Part shown: positions 33,670 to 42,665 of the stretch, in pieces
Position numbering within the stretch: position 1 is the first letter of the stretch
Layout of the letters: the number at the start of each line of letters is the position of its first letter
Source of the DNA: Robertmurraya_A mangrovi
GTDB taxonomy: Bacteria > Bacillota > Bacilli > Bacillales > Cytobacillaceae
Reading direction: 5' to 3'
DNA: 64,000 nucleotides
NCBI RefSeq assembly: GCF_034427655.1
Contig: NZ_JAXOFX010000001.1
Coordinates: forward strand, 248,001-312,000
Notes under the pieces: model-generated
Database searches by the model: none
What the model saw: only the letters and a program-made list of their open reading frames with translations
Told to the model about the DNA's origin: nothing
Translations under genes and position numbers: made by a program

Positions 33670-34437
33670 TTACCTGGACTCGTAGCCTTCAACGTAAACT
33701 ATAGGTTTCATTGGGTAAAGATGGACTCTTATTGGAATTACAATTCCATATCCTAAGTCCTTATCTCGAGTATATGAGGAGTTTGAGTCCAATGCTTCGA
33801 TAATAATATCAATTATAGAGCTTGCTAAAGCTTCTCGTATATATTTATTTGTTATTATATCAGTTAGAACAGAATCAAATAGTTTAACCGGTTTCTCTTG
33901 AAATTTAATAAACTCCTGTGTGGCTGAATGACTAAGATAGAGGTTAAATTTCAAAGTTATACCTTTTTGGTATGTTTTAAAAGCTACTAACTCTTTGTTT
34001 GATTCAAAACCAATCCACCTATATCCACGATCGGTAATTATTTGATTCCATTGGTACGAAGATAATACATTCCCTGGCTTAATATAGCCATCTGCTTTTT
34101 TATCCTGGGGACTGCTAAAATAAGGTTTTTTAGTTGGAATTTGTAGCATCCAGTCCTCCACTTTTAATGGTAACTCCGAGGTATGAAATTTGAGCCATTT
34201 CTCATAAATTTTTTTGTCTTTTTTTATAAATATTTTATACATTTGTTGAGTTACCTTTACTTTCTGTGCACGCATAATAGTATCTTCTTTTGTACTCCAT
34301 GGATATTTGTAGATTGGTGTAGGTTCACTAAGTGTAAGTGTTGGTAGGTCATTCACCGATTCAGCAAAAGCGTTCAACTTTGGAGAAATCCCAAATAATA
34401 ACATTGAAATCAAAAGTAAAAAAAAGAATTTTCTCAT
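33670..34437 (-). CDS. Secreted protein with SH3-like segments, unknown function
   Basis: A 255-residue exported protein: signal peptide ending near NAFAES at about residue 26. Two segments look like diverged SH3 units: PTPIYKYPWSTKEDTIMRAQ and KPYFSSPQDKKADGYIKPG followed by GYRWIGFESNK. A C-terminal domain has conserved-looking VKLFDSVLTDIITNKY. No enzymatic motif seen. AAGGGGGAAATAGG supports ATG 34437 rather than the upstream start at 34467. Divergent from the gene at 34613. Confidence 0.72.
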   Translation of the reverse strand: MRKFFFLLLISMLLFGISPKLNAFAESVNDLPTLTLSEPTPIYKYPWSTKEDTIMRAQKVKVTQQMYKIFIKKDKKIYEKWLKFHTSELPLKVEDWMLQIPTKKPYFSSPQDKKADGYIKPGNVLSSYQWNQIITDRGYRWIGFESNKELVAFKTYQKGITLKFNLYLSHSATQEFIKFQEKPVKLFDSVLTDIITNKYIREALASSIIDIIIEALDSNSSYTRDKDLGYGIVIPIRVHLYPMKPIVYVEGYESR

Positions 34438-34612
34438 CCTATTTCCCCCTTCAAAAAGTCCCTTCAAGGTAGTTATATTTTAATGGTTAGAAATAAATGC
34501 TTTGAATTGTAAAATTCCAATTTATTTACATATGCTGTGAGTTTAGTAATAAAATTCCCTATATAAGAATATTGTGAGAATGTAAATAGAATACATAAGG
34601 GGGAAGGATTTA

Positions 34613-35377
34613 TTGAAAAAGCAAATAAATTCATGGTTCACTATCTGCATTATTGCTATGTTGTTGTTCTATATCCCAACTGCATCTAGTGCAAGTGGTG
34701 ACAGTGTGTCCGATTTAAAAAAACAAATCAGTACCTTAAAGAAAGAATTAGCAAAGGTGAAGAAAGAAAACGCAGAATTCAAGAAGGTAACAAAACCGTT
34801 TTCTGGTGGTATCTATATTGATGGGGTAAAAGAGAGATCAGCCTCATTCTTAACATACAAAGGGAAAAATTATGTTTCGTTAGAAGATGTAGTACCTGCC
34901 TTAAGAGGTGGAGGAGAAAATGGATATAAGTTTGTTAGCAGCAAAAAACAATTATATGTAGGGGTATTTCCTGTAAAAGGTGCAATACAATTAACCAACT
35001 ACCCTTATTACAACTATTATGGTGGCGTAGTTTATAATAATGGAGGGAAAGGATACACGATAAACGGAGAAAGGTATATAACTGGAATAAGTGGTGTTAA
35101 TTATATTGACCCAGAGGGGATAATATTCAAAGTAAAACAAAAATACAAATACTTAAACTTTAAAGTAGGAGCCCAGGATGGTTCCAAGCCTTACAAATCA
35201 CAAATATCGATTAAAGCCGATGGTAACATAATCTACAATAGTGGAGATTTAGAAATACAGGAAGATGCAGTGGATGTTTCGCTCGATATCGCTGATTATG
35301 ATGTTCTGACTATCGAGTTTGATGGTTGGGATTATTCACACCCTGTAATGGCAAGTCCAATCCTAATACCTAAGTAA
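34613..35377 (+). CDS. Secreted stalk-like protein with coiled coil
   Basis: A 254-residue protein starting at TTG 34613 after AGGGGGAAGGATTTA. The signal peptide ends near ASSAS (residue 26), followed by a short coiled coil (DLKKQISTLKKELAKVKKEN). A copper-amine-oxidase-N-like segment comes next (YKGKNYVSLEDVVPAL), then a beta-rich C-terminal domain (FKVGAQDGSKPY, LDIADYDVLTIEFDG). It resembles NPCBM-type or stalk domains of Firmicute surface proteins. Six copies of TACAAA begin right after its stop codon. Function unknown. Confidence 0.72.
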   Translation: MKKQINSWFTICIIAMLLFYIPTASSASGDSVSDLKKQISTLKKELAKVKKENAEFKKVTKPFSGGIYIDGVKERSASFLTYKGKNYVSLEDVVPALRGGGENGYKFVSSKKQLYVGVFPVKGAIQLTNYPYYNYYGGVVYNNGGKGYTINGERYITGISGVNYIDPEGIIFKVKQKYKYLNFKVGAQDGSKPYKSQISIKADGNIIYNSGDLEIQEDAVDVSLDIADYDVLTIEFDGWDYSHPVMASPILIPK

Positions 35378-35413
35378 TACAAATACAAATACAAATACAA
35401 ATACAAATACAAA
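35378..35413 (+). repeat. Hexanucleotide tandem repeat (TACAAA)6
   Basis: Six perfect TACAAA units begin at the base after the stop codon of the preceding gene. In-frame read-through or slippage could lengthen the protein with Tyr-Lys repeats only if the stop were lost. Confidence 0.9.
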
Positions 35414-35430
35414 TCCTAAAACTAATATCA

Positions 35431-35462
35431 AGTAGCCCTTCTCATCCGAGAGGGGCTTATTA
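35431..35462. terminator. Terminator after the stalk-like secreted protein
   Basis: AGCCCTTCTC and GAGAGGGGCT form a 10-bp stem around ATCC, followed by TATTAC; similar in sequence to the hairpins at 33626 and 41779. Confidence 0.7.
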
Positions 35463-35610
35463 CATACCCTTATTATTCTTCTTCGCATAACTCATAGCAG
35501 AACGAATTTTACTCTCATACTTATAAGTACCGTAGTCATAAAAGGCTTCCACTAATTCCGCTTTTGTAATCATTTCTTGATGTAGTTTACCATCTAACCA
35601 AACCCAAGCA
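35458..35610 (-). pseudogene. C-terminal fragment of a thermonuclease gene
   Basis: About 150 bases closely matching the 3' end of the nuclease gene at 32571, still open and ending KKNNKGM-stop. Homology stops abruptly at 35610 within the AWVW segment. No start or catalytic part remains, so it is a duplicated or recombination-truncated remnant. Confidence 0.85.
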
Positions 35611-35641
35611 AGTTATTTTATTGAAAAGAAAGAAATGAATT

Positions 35642-35668
35642 GTCCTTCCTGTATGAAGGGCGTTCTTA
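35642..35668 (-). terminator. Hairpin after the SH3 gene at 35680
   Basis: GTCCTTC/GAAGGGC pair around CTGTAT just downstream of the minus-strand SH3 gene. Weak tail; tentative. Confidence 0.45.
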
Positions 35669-35679
35669 TACAAAATTTT

Positions 35680-36405
35680 TTAATAACCATGGATCTTATC
35701 GTAAGCATCATAAACTATCCAATTTGAATCTTTATTATATAAAAATGCATATTTTGTTCTTTTACCTATCATTCCGCTGTCGGAAAAATATTGGGAGATA
35801 GTTAAATAGATGGTTCCTTGTTTCTCATAATAAGAAATCTTGGGTTTAGTTTTTGCGGAACTATAATCCAAACTCAAGTACCAATCAAAATGTGGAAGCA
35901 TATTACTTTCAATCTCAGTGGGCTTTTTTCGATAAGTATTGTTCCCGTTTCTATCTTTGCCTATAACATAAAAGTAATCTTTGAAAAACTTATCAATATA
36001 AGGTTTAGTATGGTTTGGTTTCATTATTTTATAGATATCTTTTTTTGTATTACCTTTTTCAAAAGCTGAATATTGTATTTCATTAATATTATCAATTATT
36101 TTACTAACCGATTTAATAGATATCTTTAATGGAAATATCAAATACTTATTACTAATATATGCTGTCTTTTTCTTATACCTAATTTCTGCCCATTCTTCAG
36201 TTTGGGAATATATTTTTACTTTAGTTCCATTTTTTAAAGTTCCAATAATTTTATATTTTGCACCTGCCCCATTTCTAACATTAAGTTTCCCATTTTCGAG
36301 GCTCACAATTGCCGTTTTAGTAGTATTTCCTTCAACAATAGTTCCATAGTTTAACAGGTTAAATATAATTAAAAATATAAATAGTAATTTTATATTAAAC
36401 TTCAA
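35680..36405 (-). CDS. Secreted SH3b protein
   Basis: A 241-residue exported protein beginning at TTG 36405, 8 bases after GGGAGG. A more upstream ATG at 36432 would put that binding site inside the gene and lengthen the signal peptide. Signal segment of about 25 residues; one SH3b domain at about 35-95 (ENGKLNVRNGAGAKYKI, EWAEIRYKKKTAYIS); then an NTF2- or DUF-like C-terminal domain ending KDSNWIVYDAYDKI. It follows the zinc-ribbon membrane gene at 36425 with 19 bases between them, so the two are probably one operon. Confidence 0.78.
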   Translation of the reverse strand: MKFNIKLLFIFLIIFNLLNYGTIVEGNTTKTAIVSLENGKLNVRNGAGAKYKIIGTLKNGTKVKIYSQTEEWAEIRYKKKTAYISNKYLIFPLKISIKSVSKIIDNINEIQYSAFEKGNTKKDIYKIMKPNHTKPYIDKFFKDYFYVIGKDRNGNNTYRKKPTEIESNMLPHFDWYLSLDYSSAKTKPKISYYEKQGTIYLTISQYFSDSGMIGKRTKYAFLYNKDSNWIVYDAYDKIHGY

Positions 36406-36424
36406 AAATAAAACCTCCCAAATC

Positions 36425-37111
36425 CTAATCAAAATATTGGTTGTATCTTATATGTTTAAGTTCTTTATTAATATTATCTAATTTTTGATTCACCTTTTTT
36501 ATTTCAATAATTCTGTCATTTAGTTGTTTTTCCGCCTCCAGAAGGTTTACACATTCTTTTAAGGTATCTGCTCTGTGGTTATTAATGTCTGAATAGAATT
36601 TATTCAAAATGTTAAGATTCCAATACGTTTGTGGAATTTTACTCCAGAGATGAAGGGAATTAGCAACTATATTTAGTTCCTCCCGTTTTCTTTTTATATC
36701 CTTTGCATGAATCTTTAATAGTTTCTTTTCCCTTAAATGCTTATATGTTTTATCAATGATAAAAAGTACAACAAAGTTAAAAAATATAGTGATTATAAAG
36801 TATGTTACTATTTCATATTTCTTACCGTGAAAATTGAAAAAGAAATAAACTATAGCAATGTAGGAGGTTACATTCAGCAATGTAAAGAAAGGGGCGTTAC
36901 CTGGGGTTGTTAGTGATTTAATTTCTTTCTCCTTATTTATATATTCTATTAAACATGAACTTGTAAAGTCGATATTTTCGAGTAGCCCACTCCTAGTTTT
37001 AATACTAGGAAATAGGGACTTTTTACAATTCCCACAAATCGCTTTGTTCTTCATCATATCATCTGTAATTCGCAATCGATTTAATTTATTGCAATGGACA
37101 CATTCTATCAT
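36425..37111 (-). CDS. Zinc-ribbon membrane protein with coiled coil
   Basis: A 228-residue protein: N-terminal zinc ribbon (CVHCNKLNR, CGNC near residues 4-29), two membrane helices around residues 75-115, and a long C-terminal coiled coil (about 120-220). The layout suggests a cytoplasmic metal-binding head tethered to the membrane. No family recognised. GAGGTGTTTTA precedes ATG 37111. Co-oriented with the SH3 protein downstream; a shared function at the envelope is possible. Confidence 0.68.
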   Translation of the reverse strand: MIECVHCNKLNRLRITDDMMKNKAICGNCKKSLFPSIKTRSGLLENIDFTSSCLIEYINKEKEIKSLTTPGNAPFFTLLNVTSYIAIVYFFFNFHGKKYEIVTYFIITIFFNFVVLFIIDKTYKHLREKKLLKIHAKDIKRKREELNIVANSLHLWSKIPQTYWNLNILNKFYSDINNHRADTLKECVNLLEAEKQLNDRIIEIKKVNQKLDNINKELKHIRYNQYFD

Positions 37112-37421
37112 TAAAACACCTCATTCCTTATTGTATATATAAGTTTAGTGATAAATTATATGCATGCTCTTGGTAAATATTTCATTTTATTATGTTTAGT
37201 GGGATTGATCAAAGTAATGTAAAGATTTAGCCGTTAAGTATGAGTTAGTTGAAGTAATCAGTTAAAATATCTCTCTAATGAGTCTGTATATTAAAAGTAA
37301 TTAATAATCCAATGAGATAAGTGAATCAGTGTTAAGTGCGATGCTTCTTCTGTATTAATTTGAATATGTTGATAGTTACATAATATATATTTTATGTATC
37401 TTAAAAAATAGAAGGGATTCG
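37112..37421 (+). other. Divergent intergenic region
   Basis: About 310 bases between the minus-strand zinc-ribbon gene and the microprotein/ligase pair. Very AT-rich; promoters are presumably here, but no clear hairpin, repeat or operator stands out. Confidence 0.35.
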
Positions 37422-37529
37422 ATGAGAAAAGTCATTATTATATTTCTATTGCTAATGATAGTTACATACAATTACCACCTAATTAAATTTCTATTTCATG
37501 CTACTCTATTACTAGAGGTGGTAAATTAG
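37422..37529 (+). CDS. 35-residue hydrophobic microprotein ahead of the DNA ligase
   Basis: A short ORF with AGAAGGGATTCG before ATG 37422. The product (MRKVIIIFLLLMIVTYNYH and following) is a short positively charged start plus one membrane helix. Its TAG stop directly abuts the ligase start (TAGATG), and the ligase binding site AGAGGTGG lies inside its last codons, so the ligase is probably translated by coupling. It may be a leader peptide that sets ligase expression, or a genuine membrane microprotein. Confidence 0.5.
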   Translation: MRKVIIIFLLLMIVTYNYHLIKFLFHATLLLEVVN

Positions 37530-38363
37530 ATGTTCATTTCACCAATGTTACTACAAAAATCAGATCATCCTCTTGATGATTATAATTATATAACTGAACT
37601 TAAAGCAGATGGGTTTAGATGTATCTGGACTAAGTTTAATAATAAAGTAAGAATATATACACGTCACAACAATGAGATAACCGCTATGTTTCCTGAACTT
37701 CAAAACATACCAATTCCAGATCGAACAGTATTAGATGGGGAGATTATAGTAACAGATAACGAAGGTAAACCAGATTTTGAAGCGGTTATGGAGCGGTTTA
37801 AGTCGAAGAAATCAGTGCATGAGATAACCTTTTTTGTATTTGATATCCTTTATCATAAAGGTGGGAAAGTAACAGATAAACCTTTGGTTGATAGAAAAGA
37901 GCTTTTGGGAAAGGTTATTCCTGAGGACTCTACACTTCTTACAAAAGTAAAATGGATTGAAGGGAATGCTATATCCTACTTTGGTCTGGTAAAGCAGAAT
38001 GGGCTAGAAGGTATAGTTATGAAACGAGCGGATTCAAAGTACGCTATTAGCAAAAGGAGTCATGAGTGGCTTAAAGTCATTAACTATAAATACACTAATG
38101 TTGTCATTTCTGGTATGAGAAAAGATGAGTTTGGTTTATTACTGTGTTCAGAGGATAACGGAAAGATAAAGCCAGTAGGTGTAATGGAGTTTATGCCACA
38201 GAAAGACAGAATGAAGTTTTACCAACAGTATCAAGATTTGATTGTTGACGAAGATAAGAAGTTTATCTATATAGAACCTAAACTTAAATGTAAAGTTAAA
38301 TTTAGAAACTATACAAAAGCAAGGTTGTTGAGGATACCTTCTTTTGTTGAATTTATATCCTAA
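37530..38363 (+). CDS. Small ATP-dependent DNA ligase (YoqV/LigB-like)
   Basis: A 277-residue minimal ATP-dependent ligase: motif I ELKADGFR with the adenylated Lys near residue 25, motif III LDGEII near 70, motif IV GLEGIVMKR near 165, motif V HEWLKV near 184, and an OB-fold C-terminal domain. It has no Ku or nuclease domains. It seals nicks, probably during replication, recombination or repair of the element; chromosomal replication uses the NAD-dependent enzyme. Similar small ligases occur in Bacillus phages such as SPbeta. Start set by AGAGGTGGTAAATTAG and by the preceding stop codon. Confidence 0.92.
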   Translation: MFISPMLLQKSDHPLDDYNYITELKADGFRCIWTKFNNKVRIYTRHNNEITAMFPELQNIPIPDRTVLDGEIIVTDNEGKPDFEAVMERFKSKKSVHEITFFVFDILYHKGGKVTDKPLVDRKELLGKVIPEDSTLLTKVKWIEGNAISYFGLVKQNGLEGIVMKRADSKYAISKRSHEWLKVINYKYTNVVISGMRKDEFGLLLCSEDNGKIKPVGVMEFMPQKDRMKFYQQYQDLIVDEDKKFIYIEPKLKCKVKFRNYTKARLLRIPSFVEFIS

Positions 38364-38542
38364 CGTCTATCTAACATGGGTAGGCTTTTTTTGTTTTATT
38401 AAATAAAATGAGGGAAATTATGCCATTGATTTTGTTGAATTATGGTATTAATATATTAATAGTTCTAAAGAAATGGGTAATAGTAACTATATATTATAGG
38501 TTAAGGATCAGGTTTATAATTTTTAATAAGGGGATATTAGGA

Positions 38543-41500
38543 ATGTTTTTTAATCGTTCAAAATCATTTCAAGTTAAAAAAGCAAGACGTTCTGCAATGT
38601 TCAAACGTGCATTTCAGAAAACAGTTACAGCAAGTGCTATAACAGCAATGCTAATGGGGACAGCTGCACCAACAATTTCACACGCATACGTTCAACCTCA
38701 AATAGTTCAAACTGTGAATGGTGACTATGAATTAAAAGTGCCATCTGGAATGAGGGTAGACAATCTTCTTGGTTTATTAGAGGAAATTCCTAACGCAATT
38801 CCTAGCACATCAGATGTGATTGATGAAGATTCAGGCGCAATTTATGGGGGAGATACACTAGTCAGAAGAGGAATGATAGCAACCGTTCAAGTTGACATGA
38901 CACTTGTAGAAGTTAAATTAATCTTCCCTGACGAAAAGGCATACTATACCGATTCAAACGGAGTTATGCAAACATCTATAAATGTTACTCAAGGAATGAC
39001 GGTTAGTCAATTACAGGAACAGGTAACTCAACAAATCTTAAAAGGTCAGACAGCAGTTTATCCATTGATATATGACCCTCAAGGTGTTGGTGGTGAACCT
39101 AATCCAAATGGTTTGGTCAGATCTGACATGGAATTATACCTGCATTTTGCAGACGAAACTTCTCATACTCAAATTTTATTAAACTTCCCTTCAACACCAC
39201 CAACCCCTACACCAACACCGACAACGGGTGACAGTAGTGGAGACGAGGGTGGTAACACAGGTGGAGAAGACAATTCTACATTACCTTCATACCAACCAAT
39301 CAAAGCACCGCATGGAATGACGGTACATCAAGCACTCCAAAAAGTAGATGAATTAAATATCCTTAATCAAAGTGGTGCACTTGTAGTCAATAGACTTGAT
39401 GATGACAGTTTTGTAGATGGCGATGCTCTTGTACAAATGGGGTATGCAGTTTTAGTTCAATTAGAAGGTGGACAAAACATTTATATCGATTTTGTATTCC
39501 CACACCTAAAAGAATACTACAGTGACAAAAATATCAATATTCCTGTAACTGTAGGGATGAAAGTTTCTGAATTGCACTCGTACATTAGAGATAGTTATCT
39601 AGACGGTAATATTAGTCCAGGGATTATGATTAAAGATACGAACGGTGATATGGCATTATATGAAGAAACTGTGACAGAAGGATTCACTGCTACAGTTATG
39701 TATTTCTTAGGTGGAACAACAGACCTTAATTTAGTATTTCAAACCAGCAGTGACATCGTGACATCACCTATCGAAGTTTCTGTCGATAAAAAGATTATGA
39801 TTATCGATAATTTAGTTAATCATATCCTCGAAATTGTAAATACAGATAGAAATGTTGCAGAGCAAATTACTCAGGATGCAATTAAAGTATACAATAGTAC
39901 CGATACTTTAATTGAGGAATCTGATTATGATAAACCAATAAAAAAATCTGACAAAGTCATCGTTACAATTGGTGATTCAGAAATTGATATTGACTTAAAG
40001 TTCACTGAATACTGGACTTACTATAATGGAGATAAAATGACAGTCAAGAGTATTAAAGATATGTACAAACGTGATGGGTTAGATGCAAGTATAGTACTAA
40101 TCTCTAACACTCAAGAAACTGTAGCTGACGATGTAATCTTTGATAGAAAAATACATGCTATTGGAGTTGAAAAAGCTTGGGAGTATCCAACTAGAGTGTG
40201 GGAACTCTCAATGGAAATCGGTTCAACAACAACTGTAAAAAATGTAAAAGATAATATCCTTGCTTGGTATGGATTTGATGATGTCACAATAACAGATTTA
40301 ACTGATAGTAGTGATGTTACTTCTCAAGACGAATTAGTTATTGATATCGACAAGCACTTAATCACAGTTAAGATAGTAGATCCTAGACAGTCTGAACCTG
40401 ACATATTTACATTATATCTAAACTCGATTGACGATGGGGCTGACAACGATACACCTACAATTCCAATAGACCACCCAGACCTAGAAGTCCTAGTTCCATT
40501 AGGAATCTCTCAAGTAGGTGGGTTAAAAAATCAACTAGAACAATCACATCTTTTAGTAACAATTGAAGATAAGAATGGTCACATTTTAGCGGACACAGAC
40601 CTACTTCAAGATGGTTTAGTAGCAACACTAAATGGCGTAAAGAAAGACATAATTCTTGAACTAGATTTTTCTGCCCCAACAACAGTACAACAATTGAAAG
40701 GATTTCCACCTGTTGCAGCTTCAACCGTAGTGGTAAAAGACCTAAATAACTTGGATGTTACTGGAGTAGAACAAATCCAAGGAGGATTCAAAATAATTAT
40801 AAATGGGGTAATGTTTATTGCTAAAGTAACACCTACAACTGGAGGCGGAGACACAACTACTCCACCAACTACAGACCCAGTGATAACCGCTTTAGATGCA
40901 GTAAACAATGCTACTACAAACCTTGAGATGAAAACAGCAATTGAGGATATGGCTTTAGGGTTAAATTTAACTGGTTATGTCACTTTACTATCATCAAGAG
41001 ATGTTGACACAGTACTTGAATTTATAATAAACCATAAAGGTGTAGGTTATGCTGACATTAATGCTGTTCAACAAGCATTAAACAATGCAATCGCTAGTTT
41101 AACTTTACCACCTACAGGCGGAGACACAACTACTCCACCAACTGATGGAGGAACAGGCAGTGACACTGGTGGAACTTTACCAACGACAACACCGAGTCCA
41201 ACACCAGTGCCGAGTCCTGTTGACCCAACTCCGACTGAGCAGGTAAAGGAAGAACCAGTTAAAGAAGAACCAAAGCAAGAGACCAAGAAACCTGAACCAA
41301 CAAAGAAAGAATTAGACTCCTTTATTGTTACTGTTAATAAAAAGCAAAGAGAGGAATTAAAAGGAACTCTTGATAAGCAAAAAACAGTTTCACAAGTAGC
41401 AACAATCTCTCTAAAAAATCAAGCAGATTTAAAAGATGGTATTGCAAAGCTAAAAGAAGGAGAGCAACTAGCTAAATCCAAGGTTATCTTAGTATTAGGT

Positions 41501-41770
41501 ACTACTAGTGCTGTTGCAGAAAGATATTCTGATCTAAAATCGAATAAAAATGCTGTTAAAGTAACTAAAAAAGTTATGAATAAACTTTATGGTAAGACTG
41601 AGGATTCTTATTTGACGGAGTACCTTATTGATATTGCTAAAAAAGATAAGAAGTTTGCCAATGAAGTTTTAAAAGCACTCAAAGTTGATGTAGATAACAA
41701 TAAAGTTAAAACAAAGTTATCTAAGTCTTATTACAATAAATTAAGTAAAGCAGTCAAGAAAGTAAAGTAG
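38543..41770 (+). CDS. Large secreted repeat protein
   Basis: About 1075 residues. The N-terminus has basic KKARRSAMFKRAF followed by a hydrophobic segment and a cleavage site near SHAY at about residue 50, a long signal peptide as in large surface proteins. Several repeated modules of about 100 residues contain motifs such as GMTVSQLQEQV, GMTVHQALQKV and GMKVSELHSYI, linked by Pro/Thr linkers (PTPTPTPTTGD, TTTPPTTDP). A helical module with ALDAVNNATTNLEMKTAIED follows, and the C-terminus is Lys-rich. No LPxTG or S-layer anchor is visible. An adhesion or matrix role is possible. ATG 38543 after AAGGGGATATTAGGA is preferred to an upstream start at 38408. Confidence 0.78.
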   Translation: MFFNRSKSFQVKKARRSAMFKRAFQKTVTASAITAMLMGTAAPTISHAYVQPQIVQTVNGDYELKVPSGMRVDNLLGLLEEIPNAIPSTSDVIDEDSGAIYGGDTLVRRGMIATVQVDMTLVEVKLIFPDEKAYYTDSNGVMQTSINVTQGMTVSQLQEQVTQQILKGQTAVYPLIYDPQGVGGEPNPNGLVRSDMELYLHFADETSHTQILLNFPSTPPTPTPTPTTGDSSGDEGGNTGGEDNSTLPSYQPIKAPHGMTVHQALQKVDELNILNQSGALVVNRLDDDSFVDGDALVQMGYAVLVQLEGGQNIYIDFVFPHLKEYYSDKNINIPVTVGMKVSELHSYIRDSYLDGNISPGIMIKDTNGDMALYEETVTEGFTATVMYFLGGTTDLNLVFQTSSDIVTSPIEVSVDKKIMIIDNLVNHILEIVNTDRNVAEQITQDAIKVYNSTDTLIEESDYDKPIKKSDKVIVTIGDSEIDIDLKFTEYWTYYNGDKMTVKSIKDMYKRDGLDASIVLISNTQETVADDVIFDRKIHAIGVEKAWEYPTRVWELSMEIGSTTTVKNVKDNILAWYGFDDVTITDLTDSSDVTSQDELVIDIDKHLITVKIVDPRQSEPDIFTLYLNSIDDGADNDTPTIPIDHPDLEVLVPLGISQVGGLKNQLEQSHLLVTIEDKNGHILADTDLLQDGLVATLNGVKKDIILELDFSAPTTVQQLKGFPPVAASTVVVKDLNNLDVTGVEQIQGGFKIIINGVMFIAKVTPTTGGGDTTTPPTTDPVITALDAVNNATTNLEMKTAIEDMALGLNLTGYVTLLSSRDVDTVLEFIINHKGVGYADINAVQQALNNAIASLTLPPTGGDTTTPPTDGGTGSDTGGTLPTTTPSPTPVPSPVDPTPTEQVKEEPVKEEPKQETKKPEPTKKELDSFIVTVNKKQREELKGTLDKQKTVSQVATISLKNQADLKDGIAKLKEGEQLAKSKVILVLGTTSAVAERYSDLKSNKNAVKVTKKVMNKLYGKTEDSYLTEYLIDIAKKDKKFANEVLKALKVDVDNNKVKTKLSKSYYNKLSKAVKKVK

Positions 41771-41778
41771 TTATTATT

Positions 41779-41806
41779 AAACCCTTCTCGTAAAGAGAGG
41801 GGTTAT
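41779..41806 (+). terminator. Terminator after the large secreted protein
   Basis: AACCCTTCTC and GAGAGGGGTT pair around GTAAA, followed by ATTTC. Confidence 0.75.
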
Positions 41807-42027
41807 TTCATTAGGATTTAGTATAGTAGTTAAAATACAAAAAATACAGATTTAACAATCCACTTATAAAACAGCAATTTTATCAGGAGAGTTAAAAAAT
41901 GGTGGATATGAATAGGAATAAACTATAGCTCCTTGTTCAATCTGTCCAAGAGAAGCACATCACTTATAAAACAATAAAAATGTTAATGTCTATTAAAGAA
42001 GATAGGCATTTTTTATATATAAAAAAG

Positions 42028-42045
42028 GAACGTTTGTTCTATAAT
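42028..42045 (+). promoter_or_regulatory. LexA (SOS) box and -10 of yolD
   Basis: GAACGTTTGTTC (42028-42039) is a perfect GAAC-N4-GTTC box and directly abuts TATAAT (42040-42045). LexA binding here would block the promoter, giving DNA-damage induction, as known for yolD-type genes in Bacillus. Confidence 0.75.
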
Positions 42046-42064
42046 TTATTTAGGAGGGATACAT

Positions 42065-42398
42065 ATGACTATTAGAGATCGTGGAAAAATGAAGTGGCAA
42101 GGAGCTTTCTTTATGCATGAACATGTAAAGATGCTAAATGATTTTAATGTAGACTACTACAGACATAAGAAACAGGTATTGGATGTTGATGAACTAGAGG
42201 ATATTGAGAACAAGATACATGAAGCAATGGAGTTCACTCAGGTAATTATTTACAACTTGGGAAGATGGCTATGAGTGGGAATACAAGGGGTTATTAAATA
42301 GGTTAGATTCGCTTACTAGGATGGTGTATTTAGAAAAGGAAGATGGATACATTGTTAGAATAAAATTTGAGGATATTGTTGAAGTAGAGATAGTTTAG
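42065..42398 (+). pseudogene. yolD: YolD-like protein, frameshifted
   Basis: The first 62 or so codons match the YolD family: IRDRGKMKWQGAFFMHEHV. After QVIIY the frame runs into NLGRWL-stop, but the +1 frame continues perfectly as TWEDGYEWEYKGLLN and on to DIVEVEIV-stop at 42396-42398. The total of 334 bases is one more than a multiple of three, indicating one inserted base near 42250-42257. YolD usually partners a UvrX-type Y-family polymerase, absent here. It could be a true pseudogene or a sequencing error; LexA control is seen upstream. AGGAGGGATACAT precedes ATG 42065. Confidence 0.85.
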
Positions 42399-42665
42399 AT
42401 GCAAAACAAGTATGGTTTTATTTTTGCTTAGTCTATATACAAATAAACTTGGCTGATGGGTGGTTAATATGACCACTCATTTTATATTTAGGTTACTTGA
42501 GTTAGACAAGTAGAGTTCCCTCTTTTTTTAAAAATCAGCTTGTAGCATACTCCATTACACACACGAAAAAACATTTACATAATATTCTAAAAAATGACAC
42601 AAACTTCACAGTTACTTCCAAAATAATTTGATACTATAAATTTATCAAATTTGGAGGTGTTTAAT

